From NCBI GenBank assembly GCA_001899805.1, contig MKWP01000002.1, positions 248,001-312,000 on the forward strand: 64,000 bases of DNA, in the 5' to 3' direction. The translations under genes were made by a program, and so were the position numbers. The DNA comes from Lysobacterales bacterium 66-474 (GTDB lineage: Bacteria; Pseudomonadota; Gammaproteobacteria; Xanthomonadales; Rhodanobacteraceae). Under the pieces are notes generated by a model that had not been told where the DNA came from, did no database searches, and was given only the letters and a program-made list of their open reading frames with translations. Of this stretch, positions 32,353 through 42,569 are shown in pieces; position 1 is the stretch's first letter, and every line of letters begins with the position of its first letter.

Positions 32353-33239
32353 ATCCGCGCGAACGCCTGCGCATCGCGGTGCAGAAATCCGGGCGGCTCA
32401 GCGAACCCGCCTTCGATCTGCTGGACCGTTGCGGCTTGCGCTTCCGGCGCAGCCGCGACGGGTTGTTCTGTTTTGGCGAGGGCGAGCCGATCGACCTGCT
32501 GCTGGTGCGCGACGACGACATCCCCGGTCTGATCGCGCAGGGCGTGTGCGAGCTCGGCATCGTCGGGCGCAACGTGCTGGACGAATTTTCGCGCGGCACC
32601 GATGCAGGCCCGGAACTGCAGGCCATGCGCGGGCTGGGCTTCGGCCACTGCCGGCTGGCCATCGCGGTGCCGCAGGAGCGCGCCTACGACGGCCCTGCAT
32701 CGCTGGCCGGCCTGCGGCTGGCGACGTCGTATCCGAACCTGCTGCGCGACTGGCTGCGACGGCATGCGGTGCAGGCCGACGTGGTCACGCTGGCCGGGTC
32801 GGTCGAGATCGCGCCGCGTCTCGGCACCGCGGACGCCATCTGCGACCTCGTGCAGAGCGGCGCGACGCTGCTGGCCAACCAGTTGCGCGAGGTCGATCGG
32901 GTGCTGGACAGCGAAGCGGTGCTGGTGCGGGCCGCGCAGCTTCCGGCCGATGGCCGCGCCGACGTCGTCGAATTGTTGTTGCGCCGGATCGAAGGGGTCA
33001 CGCGCGTGCGCGGGTCGCGCCTGTTGTTGTTGCAGGCGGCGCGCGATTGCGTGGAAGCGGTGATCGCCGCGCTGCCGGGTTCGCCGCGCCCGACCGTGCT
33101 GCAGATGGATGGGCAGCCGGGGCAGGTGATGTTGCAGGCGCTGTGCCCCGACGAGTTGGGTTGGCGCCAGCTCGAGGAGATCCAGCGCGCCGGCGCGCGC
33201 GAGCTGTTCGTGCTGCCGGTCGAGAGGGCGCTGGCATGA
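32349..33239 (+). CDS. hisG: ATP phosphoribosyltransferase (long form)
   Basis: A 296-residue first enzyme of histidine synthesis, joining ATP and PRPP. The N-terminal [20 protein letters not shown] and the PRPP-binding region [25 protein letters not shown] are typical. The C-terminal regulatory domain (about 225-296) marks the long hexameric form, which works without HisZ and is inhibited by histidine. The start overlaps the hisR stop and the stop overlaps hisD. Confidence 0.96.
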   Translation: MNPRERLRIAVQKSGRLSEPAFDLLDRCGLRFRRSRDGLFCFGEGEPIDLLLVRDDDIPGLIAQGVCELGIVGRNVLDEFSRGTDAGPELQAMRGLGFGHCRLAIAVPQERAYDGPASLAGLRLATSYPNLLRDWLRRHAVQADVVTLAGSVEIAPRLGTADAICDLVQSGATLLANQLREVDRVLDSEAVLVRAAQLPADGRADVVELLLRRIEGVTRVRGSRLLLLQAARDCVEAVIAALPGSPRPTVLQMDGQPGQVMLQALCPDELGWRQLEEIQRAGARELFVLPVERALA

Positions 33240-34564
33240 GGCGCATCGATTGGAGGGATCTCGACGACCGCGAACGCGCGCGGGCGCTGGCGCGCCCTCC
33301 GCGGGTCCGCAGCGCCGAGCTGCGCGTCGCGGTCGCGGACATCCTCGACGAGGTGCGGGCGCGCGGTGACGCCGCGTTGCGGCGGTACGCCGCGAAATTC
33401 GATCAAGTGGAAATCGGGGACATCGAGGTCACGGCCGGCGAGTTCGATGCCGCCGATGCATCGCTGGACCCGGGGTTGAAGCGGGCCGTGCGCGAAGCCG
33501 CGGAGCGCATCGAGGCGTTTCACCGCGCCTGCATGGTGCCGGACGTCGCGCTCGACACCGCGCCGGGCGTGCGCGTGGAACGCGTGTCGCGTGCGATCGC
33601 GCGCGTCGGCCTGTACGTGCCGGCCGGCAGCGCGCCGCTGCCCTCGACGGTATTGATGCTGGCGATTCCGGCACGGCTCGCCGGGTGCGAGGACATCGTG
33701 CTGTGCTCGCCGCCGCGCGCGGACGGTGGCTGCGATCCGGCGGTGCTGTTCGCCGCGCGCCTGTGCGGCGTCCAGCGTGTGTTCAAGTCGGGTGGCGCGC
33801 AGGCGATCGCGGCGCTGGCCTACGGAACGGAGAGCGTGCCGCATTGCGACAAGCTGTTCGGGCCCGGCAACGCGTTCGTCACCGAGGCCAAGTTGCAGGT
33901 GTCGTCCGACCCGGCCGGCGCCGCCATCGACATGCCGGCGGGGCCATCCGAAGTCCTGGTGATCGCGGATGATTCGGCGAATCCCGCGTTCGTCGCGGCC
34001 GACCTGTTGTCGCAAGCCGAGCACGGACCGGACTCGCAGGTGCTGCTGGTCAGCGATTCGGACGCCACGCTGGATGCCGCGGCGCGCGAGGTGGAGCGTC
34101 AGTGCGCGACGCTGCCGCGCGCCGCGATCGCGCGTCAGGCGCTGGCGCACAGCCGCCTGGTCCGGGTTGCCTTGATCGCCGATGCGTTCGAAGTGGGCAA
34201 CCGCTACGCACCCGAGCACCTGATCGTGCAGGTGCGCGAGCCGCGTCGCTGGCTCGATGCGATCCGCAACGCCGGGTCCGTGTTCCTCGGGCCGTGGACG
34301 CCCGAGTCGCTGGGCGACTATTGCAGCGGCAGCAACCACGTACTGCCGACCTACGGCTGGGCGCGCAGCGTCGGCGGTTTGTCGGTGGCGAGTTTCCAGA
34401 AGCAGGTCACGCTGCAGGAATGCACGGCCGAAGGCCTGCGCACGATCGGGCCATGTGCCGCGACGCTGGCTGCCGCCGAACGGCTGGATGCGCATCGCCG
34501 TGCGATCGAGGTGCGGTTGGCTTCCGGTCCGTCCGCTGCCTCGGCGGAGGTCGCCGTCGCATGA
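33236..34564 (+). CDS. hisD: Histidinol dehydrogenase
   Basis: A 442-residue zinc-dependent enzyme that oxidises histidinol to histidine with two NAD. The blocks [36 protein letters not shown] and [14 protein letters not shown] are typical. Zinc and catalytic residues are in [11 protein letters not shown] and [10 protein letters not shown], and the late [11 protein letters not shown] block is also present. Length is standard. ATG 33236 overlaps the hisG stop. Confidence 0.97.
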   Translation: MRRIDWRDLDDRERARALARPPRVRSAELRVAVADILDEVRARGDAALRRYAAKFDQVEIGDIEVTAGEFDAADASLDPGLKRAVREAAERIEAFHRACMVPDVALDTAPGVRVERVSRAIARVGLYVPAGSAPLPSTVLMLAIPARLAGCEDIVLCSPPRADGGCDPAVLFAARLCGVQRVFKSGGAQAIAALAYGTESVPHCDKLFGPGNAFVTEAKLQVSSDPAGAAIDMPAGPSEVLVIADDSANPAFVAADLLSQAEHGPDSQVLLVSDSDATLDAAAREVERQCATLPRAAIARQALAHSRLVRVALIADAFEVGNRYAPEHLIVQVREPRRWLDAIRNAGSVFLGPWTPESLGDYCSGSNHVLPTYGWARSVGGLSVASFQKQVTLQECTAEGLRTIGPCAATLAAAERLDAHRRAIEVRLASGPSAASAEVAVA

Positions 34565-35652
34565 ACCGCACCGATAGCCCGGTCGACCTCGCCCGCCCGG
34601 AAATCCGGGCGCTGCAAGCATATTCCTCGGCGCGCATGGAAGCGCGCGGCGGCGCGCTGCTGTTGAACGCCAACGAATCGCCGTGGCCGCCGTTCGACAA
34701 TGCCGCAGGCTGGAATCGCTATCCCGATCCGCAACCGGCCGCGTTGCTGGACAGGCTGGCCGAACTGTACGGCGTCGATGCGACCCAACTGTTGATCGGT
34801 CGCGGCAGCGACGAGGGCATCGACCTGCTGATGCGCGCGTTTTGTGCGGCGGGCCGCGATGCGATCATGGTTTCGCCGCCGACCTTCGGCATGTACGCGG
34901 TGTGTGCGCGGGTGCAGGGTGCCGACGTGGTCGAGGCGCCGTTGCGCGAGGATGGCTCGCTGGATGTCGATGCGCTGCTTGCACGCGTGACGCCGGCGGT
35001 GAAACTGGTGTTCGTGTGTGCGCCCAACAATCCGTCGGGTGCGGGCGTGCCGCGCACGGCGATCCTGCGACTGGCCGGAGCGCTGGCGGGCAGGGCCTTG
35101 CTGGTGGTCGACGAGGCCTATGTGGAGTTTGTCGAACCCGGGGGCGATGGCGGCAGCGTCGCCGATTGCGTGGGCGCCGTACCGAATCTGGTCGTGCTGC
35201 GCACCCTGTCCAAGGCATGGGCACTGGCCGGCGTGCGCGTCGGCATGTTGCTCGCCGATGCGCGGGTGGTCGCCTTGTTGCGCAAGTTGACGCCGCCGTA
35301 CCCGGTGCCGGCGCCTTGCGCGGAAGCCGCGCTGCGCGCGGTTTCAAGGGCCGGCGAACGCGCCATGCGCGAGCGCGTGGCCGTGACGATCCACGAACGT
35401 GCACGCTTGCGCGCCGCCTTGGCCGGGCTCGCCTGCGTGCGCGAAGTATTGCCGTCGCAGGCGAATTTCCTGGCCGTGCGTTTCCACGATGCCGAAGCGG
35501 CGCTGGATGCGCTGCTGGCGTCGGGCATCGTGGTGCGCGACGTGCGGCGCTACCCGAGCCTGGGCGATGCGTTGCGCCTGACGCTCGGGGCGCCTGCCGA
35601 AAACGATCGCGTGCTCCAGGTCCTGCGGGCTTGCGTGGAGCAGCCGGCATGA
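34561..35652 (+). CDS. hisC: Histidinol-phosphate aminotransferase
   Basis: A 363-residue fold-type I PLP aminotransferase converting imidazole-acetol phosphate to histidinol phosphate. It has the N-terminal NANESPWPP, the [11 protein letters not shown] motif, VVDEAYVEF (PLP-Asp) and the PLP lysine in [14 protein letters not shown]. The late [18 protein letters not shown] binds the phosphate. The start overlaps hisD and the stop overlaps hisB. Confidence 0.96.
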   Translation: MNRTDSPVDLARPEIRALQAYSSARMEARGGALLLNANESPWPPFDNAAGWNRYPDPQPAALLDRLAELYGVDATQLLIGRGSDEGIDLLMRAFCAAGRDAIMVSPPTFGMYAVCARVQGADVVEAPLREDGSLDVDALLARVTPAVKLVFVCAPNNPSGAGVPRTAILRLAGALAGRALLVVDEAYVEFVEPGGDGGSVADCVGAVPNLVVLRTLSKAWALAGVRVGMLLADARVVALLRKLTPPYPVPAPCAEAALRAVSRAGERAMRERVAVTIHERARLRAALAGLACVREVLPSQANFLAVRFHDAEAALDALLASGIVVRDVRRYPSLGDALRLTLGAPAENDRVLQVLRACVEQPA

Positions 35653-36716
35653 GCCGCAAGCTGCTGTTCGTCGATCGTGATGGGTGCCTCGTGGTCGAGC
35701 CGGGCGACGAGCAACTCGACAACTTCGAAAAGTTCGACCTGATGCCGGGTGTCATCGCGGCGCTGCAGCGTTGCGTCGCGGCCGGTTACGACCTGGTGAT
35801 GGTGACCAACCAGGACGGGCTCGGCAGCGCGGGTTTCCCGGAAGCGGATTTTCGTGGCCCGCAGGAGTTGCTGTTGCGCATCCTTGCGTCGCAGGGCATC
35901 CGCTTCCGCGAAGTGCTGATCGACCGCAGTTTCGAACACGAGAATCGCGATACCCGCAAACCCGGCACGGGCATGCTGCGCCACCATCTCTCCGACGACG
36001 GCTGGAGCCGCGTCGATTCCGCGGTGGTGGGCGACCGCGCCACCGACATGCAGCTCGCGGGCAACCTCGGCGTGCGTGGATTCCGCATCGGCGCGGACGG
36101 GATGGACTGGACCGAAATCGCGCACCGCTTGCTGGACGATCCGCGTGTGGGCGAGGTCGAGCGCGTGACGCGAGAGACCCGCATTTCGGTTCGCGTCGAC
36201 CTCGACCGTTGCGATGACGCCGAAGTTTCCACCGGCATCGGGTTCTTCGACCACATGCTGGAACAGCTCGGCAAGCATGGTGGTTTCGCCTTGAGGCTGC
36301 GTTGCGAGGGCGACACCCACGTCGACGAACACCACACCGTCGAGGACTGCGGCCTGGCGATCGGCGAGGCGCTCAGGCGGGCACTCGGCGACAAGCGCGG
36401 CATCGCCCGCTACGGTTTCTCGTTGCCGATGGACGAAAGCGCGGCGGATGCGCGGCTCGATCTTTCCGGTCGCGCCTGTTTCGTGTTCGATGGCCGCTTT
36501 CCGCGCGAGCGCGTGGGCGAACTGCCGACCGAGATGGTGCCGCATTTCTTCCGCTCGCTGTGCGATGCGCTGGGCGCGAACCTGCATCTCGCGGTGCGCG
36601 GCGAGAACGCGCACCACATGGTCGAGGCGTGCTTCAAGGTCGTCGCGCGCGCGTTGCGGCAGGCCCTGCGCCGCGAGGGCGATGCACTGCCAAGCACGAA
36701 AGGGCTGCTGGCATGA
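35649..36716 (+). CDS. hisB: Bifunctional histidinol-phosphatase/imidazoleglycerol-phosphate dehydratase
   Basis: A 355-residue fusion. The N-terminal HAD phosphatase (1-165) has FVDRDGCLVVEP, VTNQDGLGS and VGDRATDMQLAGN. The C-terminal dehydratase (about 168-355) has TGIGFFDHMLEQ, DTHVDEHHTVEDCG and the GENAHHMVEACFK manganese sites. In the HAD motif I, Cys replaces the usual Thr (DRDGT in E. coli); the two aspartates are intact. The fusion is typical of gammaproteobacteria. Confidence 0.96.
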   Translation: MSRKLLFVDRDGCLVVEPGDEQLDNFEKFDLMPGVIAALQRCVAAGYDLVMVTNQDGLGSAGFPEADFRGPQELLLRILASQGIRFREVLIDRSFEHENRDTRKPGTGMLRHHLSDDGWSRVDSAVVGDRATDMQLAGNLGVRGFRIGADGMDWTEIAHRLLDDPRVGEVERVTRETRISVRVDLDRCDDAEVSTGIGFFDHMLEQLGKHGGFALRLRCEGDTHVDEHHTVEDCGLAIGEALRRALGDKRGIARYGFSLPMDESAADARLDLSGRACFVFDGRFPRERVGELPTEMVPHFFRSLCDALGANLHLAVRGENAHHMVEACFKVVARALRQALRREGDALPSTKGLLA

Positions 36717-37297
36717 GCGTGGTGCTGGTCGACTCGGGCGGCGCCAACATCGGTTCGGTGCGCTACGCCCTGCAGCGATTGGGCGTGGAGGCTGCACTGA
36801 CGTCCGATGCCGCCGCGATCCGCGCCGCCGACAAGGTGATTCTGCCCGGGGTCGGGGCCGCCGCGCCCGCGATGCAACGATTGCGCGCGTTGCGCCTCGT
36901 CGAGGTGCTGCGCAGCCTGACCCAACCGGTGCTGGGCGTGTGCCTCGGCATGCAGCTCCTGTGCGCGCATTCGGAAGAAGGCGATGTCGATGGCCTGGAC
37001 GTCATCGACGCGACGGTCAGGCGCATCGATGCGCGCGATGGACTGCGGGTGCCGCACATGGGCTGGAACCGCGTGCGCGCGATCGCGCCGCATGCGTGGC
37101 TGGCCCGCGAAGACGGTTGGGCGTACTTCGTGCATGGCTACGCGGTGCCGGTGGGCGCGTCGACGCTGGCCACCTGCGAATATGGCGCGACGTTCTCCGC
37201 CGCGATCGGCCGCGGCAATTTCGCGGGCGTGCAGTTCCACCCTGAACGCTCCGCGACGCTGGGCGCGAGGGTGCTGCGGGGGTTCCTCGCCGCATGA
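36713..37297 (+). CDS. hisH: Imidazole glycerol phosphate synthase subunit HisH
   Basis: A 194-residue class I glutamine amidotransferase that supplies ammonia to HisF. The nucleophile is in [10 protein letters not shown] and the His-Glu pair is in VQFHPERS. The oxyanion-strand segment usually reads PGVG and is seen in ILPGVGAA. The start overlaps hisB and the stop overlaps hisA (ATGA). Confidence 0.96.
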   Translation: MSVVLVDSGGANIGSVRYALQRLGVEAALTSDAAAIRAADKVILPGVGAAAPAMQRLRALRLVEVLRSLTQPVLGVCLGMQLLCAHSEEGDVDGLDVIDATVRRIDARDGLRVPHMGWNRVRAIAPHAWLAREDGWAYFVHGYAVPVGASTLATCEYGATFSAAIGRGNFAGVQFHPERSATLGARVLRGFLAA

Positions 37298-38025
37298 GCT
37301 TCGAGGTGATCCCGGCGATCGATTTGCGCGGCGGCCGCGTGGTGCGTTTGCGCCAGGGCGACTATGCGCACGAGACGATGTTTGCGGACGACCCGGTCGA
37401 ACTTGCGCGGCGCTACGCCGACGACGGCGCGCGTCGTTTGCACGTGGTCGACCTCGACGGCGCGCGTTCGGGACGGTTCGAAAACCTGGGCGTGATCGAA
37501 AACATCGCCGGCGCATGTCGACTGGATGTACAGGCCGGCGGCGGCGTGCGCGATCGCGAGGGGTTGCAACGCCTGTACGCGGCCGGCGTGGCGCGCGCGG
37601 TGGTCGGCAGCGTTGCCGTGCGCGACCCCGCCACCGTGGCGGAATGGATCGGGCAGTACGGCGCGGACCGGCTGGTGCTGGCGCTGGACGTGCGCCGGCA
37701 AGGCAAGGCGTGGTGCCTGCCCGTGCACGGCTGGACCGAGGATTCCGGCGTCGAGCTCGCCGCGCTCGCCAGCCACTACGTGGGCGCCGGCGCGCGCCAC
37801 GTATTGTGCACCGACATTTCGCGCGACGGCACGTTGGGCGGCTTCAACCTCGAGCTGTATCTCGATTTGCGGAAGCTGGCGCCGGACTTCCAGGTGCAGG
37901 CATCCGGCGGCGCCCGCTCGCTGGACGACATCCGCGCGGTGCGCGGCGCGGGCACGGGCGCGGTGATCCTCGGGCGTGCGCTGCTCGAGGGGCGCTTCAG
38001 CCTGAAGGAAGCGCTGCGATGCTGA
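37294..38025 (+). CDS. hisA: ProFAR isomerase HisA
   Basis: A 243-residue (beta-alpha)8 isomerase of the ProFAR to PRFAR step. Catalytic Asp is in [13 protein letters not shown]; the second acid is in [14 protein letters not shown]. Phosphate-binding glycines are in VQAGGGVRD and [10 protein letters not shown]. The 7-bp overlap with hisF is small and normal. Confidence 0.96.
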   Translation: MSFEVIPAIDLRGGRVVRLRQGDYAHETMFADDPVELARRYADDGARRLHVVDLDGARSGRFENLGVIENIAGACRLDVQAGGGVRDREGLQRLYAAGVARAVVGSVAVRDPATVAEWIGQYGADRLVLALDVRRQGKAWCLPVHGWTEDSGVELAALASHYVGAGARHVLCTDISRDGTLGGFNLELYLDLRKLAPDFQVQASGGARSLDDIRAVRGAGTGAVILGRALLEGRFSLKEALRC

Positions 38026-38789
38026 GCCGCAGGATCATCCCCTGCCTCGACGTGCGCGAGGGACGCGTAGTCAAGGGCGTGCGCTTTCGCGACCACGTGG
38101 TCGTGGGCGACATCGTCGAACTCGCGCTGCGTTACCGCGACGAGGGCGCCGACGAACTGGTGTTCTACGACATCACCGCGAGCCCGCAAGGACGCAGCGT
38201 CGACCGCGCCTGGGTCGAGCGCGTCGCGCGCGGGATCGACATTCCGTTCTGCGTCGCCGGGGGCATCCGTGGCGTGCAGGACGCGCGCGCGGTCCTGCAC
38301 GCCGGGGCCGACAAGATCTCGATCAACTCGCCCGCGCTGGAACGGCCGGCATTGATCGACGAATTGGCCGCGGCCTTCGGCGTGCAGTGCGTGGTGGTCG
38401 GCATCGATTCGTCGCGCGACGAGGATGGCGAGTGGCGGGTGCGCCAGTACAGCGGCGATCCATCGCGCATGCGCGATGCGGCGCGGCGCACGCTGGACTG
38501 GATCGGCGAGGCGCAACGGCGCGGGGCCGGCGAGATCGTGCTCAACTGCATGGACAGCGACGGCGTGCGCCGCGGCTACGACATCGAACAATTGCACGCG
38601 GCGCGCGCGATTTGCCGCGTGCCGTTGGTGGCTTCCGGGGGCGCCGGCGCACGGGAACACTTCCGCGAGGCGTTCGTCGCAGCCGACGTGGATGGGGCGC
38701 TCGCGGCGAGCGTGTTCCATTCGGGCCACATCGCCATCCCGGCGTTGAAGGCGTGGTTGCAGGAACAAGGCGTGACGGTGCGGACATGA
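38019..38789 (+). CDS. hisF: Imidazole glycerol phosphate synthase subunit HisF
   Basis: A 256-residue (beta-alpha)8 cyclase. Catalytic Asp residues are in [16 protein letters not shown] and [15 protein letters not shown]. Phosphate loops are [11 protein letters not shown] and [13 protein letters not shown]. With HisH it forms imidazole glycerol phosphate and AICAR. The start lies inside the last codons of hisA. Confidence 0.97.
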   Translation: MLSRRIIPCLDVREGRVVKGVRFRDHVVVGDIVELALRYRDEGADELVFYDITASPQGRSVDRAWVERVARGIDIPFCVAGGIRGVQDARAVLHAGADKISINSPALERPALIDELAAAFGVQCVVVGIDSSRDEDGEWRVRQYSGDPSRMRDAARRTLDWIGEAQRRGAGEIVLNCMDSDGVRRGYDIEQLHAARAICRVPLVASGGAGAREHFREAFVAADVDGALAASVFHSGHIAIPALKAWLQEQGVTVRT

Positions 38790-39433
38790 GCGAAGCCATG
38801 AATACCGGCAATAGCGACCTCGATGCCCTCGACTGGAGCAAGGGCGGCGGCTTGCTGCCGGTCATCGTGCAGCATTGGTCGACCGGCGAAGTGTTGATGC
38901 TCGGTTACATGAATGCCGAGGCCCTTGCCGAAACGCGGCGCAGCGGCAGGGTCACGTTCTTCAGTCGCGGCAAGCAACGCCTGTGGACCAAGGGCGAGAC
39001 TTCCGGGCACGTGTTGGAATTGAAATCGATCCGCGCGGATTGCGATCGCGACACGTTACTTGTCGAAGCCGCGCCGCGCGGCCCGACCTGCCACCTCGGC
39101 ACGTCGAGCTGTTTCGGGGAATCTGCGAAGCCCGCGCTGTCGTTCCTGGCGGAACTCGACGCACTGGTCGCGCGACGCGCGGTCGAACGTCCCGCCGGCA
39201 GCTACACCACCGCCCTGTTCGAGTCCGGCATCCGCCGCATCGCGCAGAAGGTCGGCGAAGAGGGCGTCGAAACCGCGTTGGCTGCGGTCGCCCAGGATGA
39301 CGAAGCCTTGCTGGGCGAGGCGTCGGACCTCGTCTATCACCTTGTCGTCTTGCTGCGCGCGCATGGCCTCTCGCTGGCCGATGTGGCCGCCGCGCTGGAG
39401 CAACGCCACGCCAGGTCGACGATCGGCGCGTGA
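38786..39433 (+). CDS. hisI: Bifunctional phosphoribosyl-AMP cyclohydrolase/phosphoribosyl-ATP pyrophosphatase
   Basis: A 215-residue HisIE fusion. The cyclohydrolase part (1-115) has [37 protein letters not shown] and the metal cysteines in [11 protein letters not shown]. The pyrophosphatase part (about 122-215) has [29 protein letters not shown] with the Glu-rich metal site. It is the last gene of the operon. The convergent MBL-fold gene begins about 100 bp downstream, without an obvious strong terminator between them. Confidence 0.96.
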   Translation: MSEAMNTGNSDLDALDWSKGGGLLPVIVQHWSTGEVLMLGYMNAEALAETRRSGRVTFFSRGKQRLWTKGETSGHVLELKSIRADCDRDTLLVEAAPRGPTCHLGTSSCFGESAKPALSFLAELDALVARRAVERPAGSYTTALFESGIRRIAQKVGEEGVETALAAVAQDDEALLGEASDLVYHLVVLLRAHGLSLADVAAALEQRHARSTIGA

Positions 39434-39534
39434 ATGGCGGGCGTGATGGGTTTGCCCTGCCGATCAACGCCCAAGTGTACGGAATCGAACCTTCCGTGGG
39501 AGGTTTCCTGCCAATGGGAAGATTGCTCCGGCCG

Positions 39535-40608
39535 TTACCGGCAAGGACCGACAATACCCGTGATCATGCAATAACGGTCGAGGTCGTCGGGGGCAAAGAC
39601 AGAACCGGCAAACTTCTTCTTGACGCCGCTTGCATAGGCAGACTGGTCGGCCTTGTCCAGGGGATCGTAGTGGTAAAGCACGACCGCCTTTACCCCAGCC
39701 TTCGTCGCAAGCTCTCCGATATTGTCCGTGTCGAGATGCTCGGATATGAAGTGGGCCCGGAACGTTTGGGCGCGTTTCGGCAACCAATGGTTCCGTGCGG
39801 CCATCGAACGGATGAATCGATCGCGATCCTCGCGGTCGCGGCTCGATGCCTCCGCCACCAGCACATCGGCGCCCTTTGCCAATCGAGCTACGGCATCGCT
39901 CGGACCCGTATCGCCCGTGAATACGATCACCCCGTGCGGCGTTTCGATCCGGTAGGAATAGGATTTCAACACCTCGCGTTGTTGGGTCGGCATCAGCGCG
40001 TAATGGGAATTTTCGGCCGCGGTGACGCTGATCTTGTCGTCCCGGAAGATCACGCCGTCCCGATCGAACTCGTGGGCAACGAAGGGGCTCGCGAATTGCC
40101 CGTTGCCGAGTCGGTAGGCGGAAGGGTTTTCGGCCTCGAAGGGACGAAAGCCGATCGTGATGAAGTGGAACGCCGCGTCCACCAATTCCCTGGTTTGTGG
40201 CGGCCCGTAAATGTTGAAGGATGCGGCTGCTCCGAAGAGATCCGCATGGACAAAATCGTTCGCCATGACATCGGCCAGGCCGAGGTCATGGTCCGCATGA
40301 AGGTGCGTGAAAAAAATGGTCTTGATCTGCTCGGATTTGATGCCGGCTTCGATCATCCGGCGCATGGTTCCGATCCCGCAATCGATCAAATATTCGCGCC
40401 CGTCCACGATGAGCAGCGTGGAGGGCTCCGACCGGTCGAGCCGCAACGGCGGCCCACCCGCCGTGCCGAGAAAGACGATCTCGGTAACGCGTTTCGGGAC
40501 TGCGGCGGGAGTGTCTTGGGCGGCTTCAGCGCCGGGCACGCCAACAGCCAACGCAAGTGCAAGGACCACAATTGCTCGAAGCGCTGCCACCAATGCCGAT
40601 ACACACAT
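39535..40608 (-). CDS. Exported MBL-fold metallo-hydrolase
   Basis: A 357-residue protein with a Sec signal peptide (hydrophobic AIVVLALALAVGVPGAEAA, cleavage near residue 30). It has an MBL domain with FFTHLHADHDLG, a later His in TAAENSHYAL, the metal Asp in VVFTGDTGPSD-like VFTGDTGPSDAV, and a final His in VVLYHYDP. The order resembles RNase Z-like and arylsulfatase-type MBL proteins exported to the periplasm. G+C is lower than in the his operon. ATG 40608 directly starts the signal peptide. Substrate unknown. Confidence 0.8.
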   Translation of the reverse strand: MCVSALVAALRAIVVLALALAVGVPGAEAAQDTPAAVPKRVTEIVFLGTAGGPPLRLDRSEPSTLLIVDGREYLIDCGIGTMRRMIEAGIKSEQIKTIFFTHLHADHDLGLADVMANDFVHADLFGAAASFNIYGPPQTRELVDAAFHFITIGFRPFEAENPSAYRLGNGQFASPFVAHEFDRDGVIFRDDKISVTAAENSHYALMPTQQREVLKSYSYRIETPHGVIVFTGDTGPSDAVARLAKGADVLVAEASSRDREDRDRFIRSMAARNHWLPKRAQTFRAHFISEHLDTDNIGELATKAGVKAVVLYHYDPLDKADQSAYASGVKKKFAGSVFAPDDLDRYCMITGIVGPCR

Positions 40609-40826
40609 GGGCGCATCCTCCGACACTCGCCGGTGACTTGTCCTGCCAGTTCGTCCCGCGACAATGTTACTCGCCACCAGCTTCGGTACGATGCCGTCGC
40701 CCGGTAGCTTATGCCCGTTTCTGCAATGAAAGCCGGGTAGCACACGAAGGTCCACTTCAGGGCGGAAACGGGCGCTGCAGCCGCGTTGATCCGCTCGCGG
40801 ACGGGATCACCCGCATGTGGCGCCCG

Positions 40827-41462
40827 CTAATGCGCGAGGGGGTGCTCATGCAACCGCGCGAGTTGTCGCTGCACGCGATCGAGGTCGGCGGGCGTATCCA
40901 CGTCCGCCACATCGAGGCGCACACGCTCGACCCGTGTGCCCTGGCGGCGGAGCCACGCCTGCGCACCCTCCGCTCCGTGCCACGCAGCGAGTTCGGCGAA
41001 GCAATCCACCGGAAACAGCACGGGTGGTCCGGGCATGCCGGCATGATCGGCTGCCAGGATCTGTTCCGGTTTTTGCGCGTGCCGAACGAGCATGGCTTGC
41101 AGCGCACGCGCATCGAGCAGTGGATGATCGGCCAGGCACACCAGCGCCGACACGGCCAGGGGAAAACGCTCGCGCACGGCGCGGATGCCGGCGCCCAGCG
41201 ATGCGCCGAGGCCATCGCGCCAATCGGGGTTCGGCACCCGGGTGACGGGCAAACCGGCCAGCGCGGCGGCCACATCGTCGCCGCCGGCGCCGGTCACCAC
41301 CAGCAGCGGACGGTGGAGGCACAGCAGCGTGCGTGCCACGCGTCGGACCATGGGTTCGCCATCAATGTGCGCCAATTGCTTGAGCGTGCCGAAACGGCGG
41401 CCTTCACCGGCGGCCAGCAAGAGCACGACCGTTTCGTTCGCGGAGGGCGTCGCGGCGCTCAT
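40827..41462 (-). CDS. mocA: MocA-like molybdenum cofactor cytidylyltransferase
   Basis: A 211-residue nucleotidyltransferase of the MobA/MocA type. The N-terminal LLLAAGEGRRFGTLKQLAHIDG is the CTP-binding signature, ALVCLADHPLLD contains the metal-binding Asp, and GPPVLFP is typical of MocA, which converts molybdopterin to its cytosine dinucleotide form for xanthine-dehydrogenase-family enzymes. It is last in the operon 2Fe-2S subunit, Moco subunit, XdhC, MocA. The start overlaps the xdhC stop (ATGA). Confidence 0.85.
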   Translation of the reverse strand: MSAATPSANETVVLLLAAGEGRRFGTLKQLAHIDGEPMVRRVARTLLCLHRPLLVVTGAGGDDVAAALAGLPVTRVPNPDWRDGLGASLGAGIRAVRERFPLAVSALVCLADHPLLDARALQAMLVRHAQKPEQILAADHAGMPGPPVLFPVDCFAELAAWHGAEGAQAWLRRQGTRVERVRLDVADVDTPADLDRVQRQLARLHEHPLAH

Positions 41463-42529
41463 GCGAGCACGGCGCCGGCGGTCGCCAGCAGCGGCCCACC
41501 CTCGCGGGCACGCTGGACGGCCAGGATTTCCGCGGCGATCGCCAGCGCGATTTCTTCGGGCGTGTTCGCGCCGATGTCCAGTCCGGCCGGCGCGTGCAAC
41601 ATCCATCCGGGCGTTTCCAGTTCGTCGAGCAGGCGCGACGCGCGCACGCGCGAACTCAATGCGCCGACGTAGGCGAGCGGAATGCCTTCCAGCCCGTTCA
41701 GATAGGCCACATCCCGCGCGAAATTGTGGGTCATCGCCACCACCGATGTCTGTGGATCGAACGCGACCGCCTCCCGCAGGCGTCCCGGTTCCGTGCAACA
41801 GGTCGCGGGTCCGGCCGGCAGGTCGGAGGCATCGAGCCGGCGTGGATCGTTGTCCACCAGCGTGGTCTGCCAGCCCAGTGCCCCGGCCAGTCGCAGCAGC
41901 GCGTGCGCGGTGGCGTTGCTGCCTATCACGATCAGCGCATGGGGCGGCTGCACCGGTTCGAGCAGGACTTCGTCGTGGCCGCCTGCATTGCGCACGGCGA
42001 TCACGTCAGCGCGTTCCGGTCGCGGATGGGCGAGCGCTTCGCGCAAGGTGCCGCGCGCGGGCGCGTTCCCATTGGTGCCATCGGAAACTGCGTGCCGCGG
42101 TGCGATGGTTGCACCGTCGCGGGCGAACCACGTCGCCAGCGTCGCCGGCCGACGTTCGCGCAGGCTGGCATCGAGCGGCGCGAGCCACGCCATCGCGTTC
42201 GCCCGTTCGATCGGCTCGATCAACACTTCGAGTTCGCCGTCGCAGCCCATCTCCATCAAAACGTCCAGGCCCGATTCGGCGTTGTAGCCCACGCGCAAGG
42301 GGAGTCCGTCGCGAATGACCACGCGGGCGCGCTCGACGATATCGCGCTGCGGACAACCGCCGGACAACTCGCAGACGACGCGTCCGTCGGCGTGGACCAG
42401 CATCCGCGTGCCGGCGTGGCGGAAGGTCGAACCGCGGGTCCGGATCAGCGTGGCCATCGCCGCCGAGGCACCGTCGGCAAGACCTTCGACCGCATCGATC
42501 AGCGCGCGCCATTCCGCCGCGCTGCTCAT
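41459..42529 (-). CDS. xdhC: XdhC family Moco insertion/sulfuration factor
   Basis: A 356-residue XdhC/CoxI protein that delivers sulfurated molybdenum cofactor to the dehydrogenase. The N-terminal domain has GSTFRHAGTRMLVHADG and SGGCPQRDIVE, with the conserved Cys. The C-terminal Rossmann domain has ALIVIGSNATAHALLRLA (Asn-Ala in place of some glycines), then MTHNFARDVAYLN and PLAYVGALSSR. It overlaps mocA by 4 bp and lies 40 bp after the Moco subunit gene. Confidence 0.9.
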   Translation of the reverse strand: MSSAAEWRALIDAVEGLADGASAAMATLIRTRGSTFRHAGTRMLVHADGRVVCELSGGCPQRDIVERARVVIRDGLPLRVGYNAESGLDVLMEMGCDGELEVLIEPIERANAMAWLAPLDASLRERRPATLATWFARDGATIAPRHAVSDGTNGNAPARGTLREALAHPRPERADVIAVRNAGGHDEVLLEPVQPPHALIVIGSNATAHALLRLAGALGWQTTLVDNDPRRLDASDLPAGPATCCTEPGRLREAVAFDPQTSVVAMTHNFARDVAYLNGLEGIPLAYVGALSSRVRASRLLDELETPGWMLHAPAGLDIGANTPEEIALAIAAEILAVQRAREGGPLLATAGAVLA

Positions 42530-42569
42530 TGGCGAGGGCCGGCGTCAACGGTCGCAGGAACGTTCCGCA

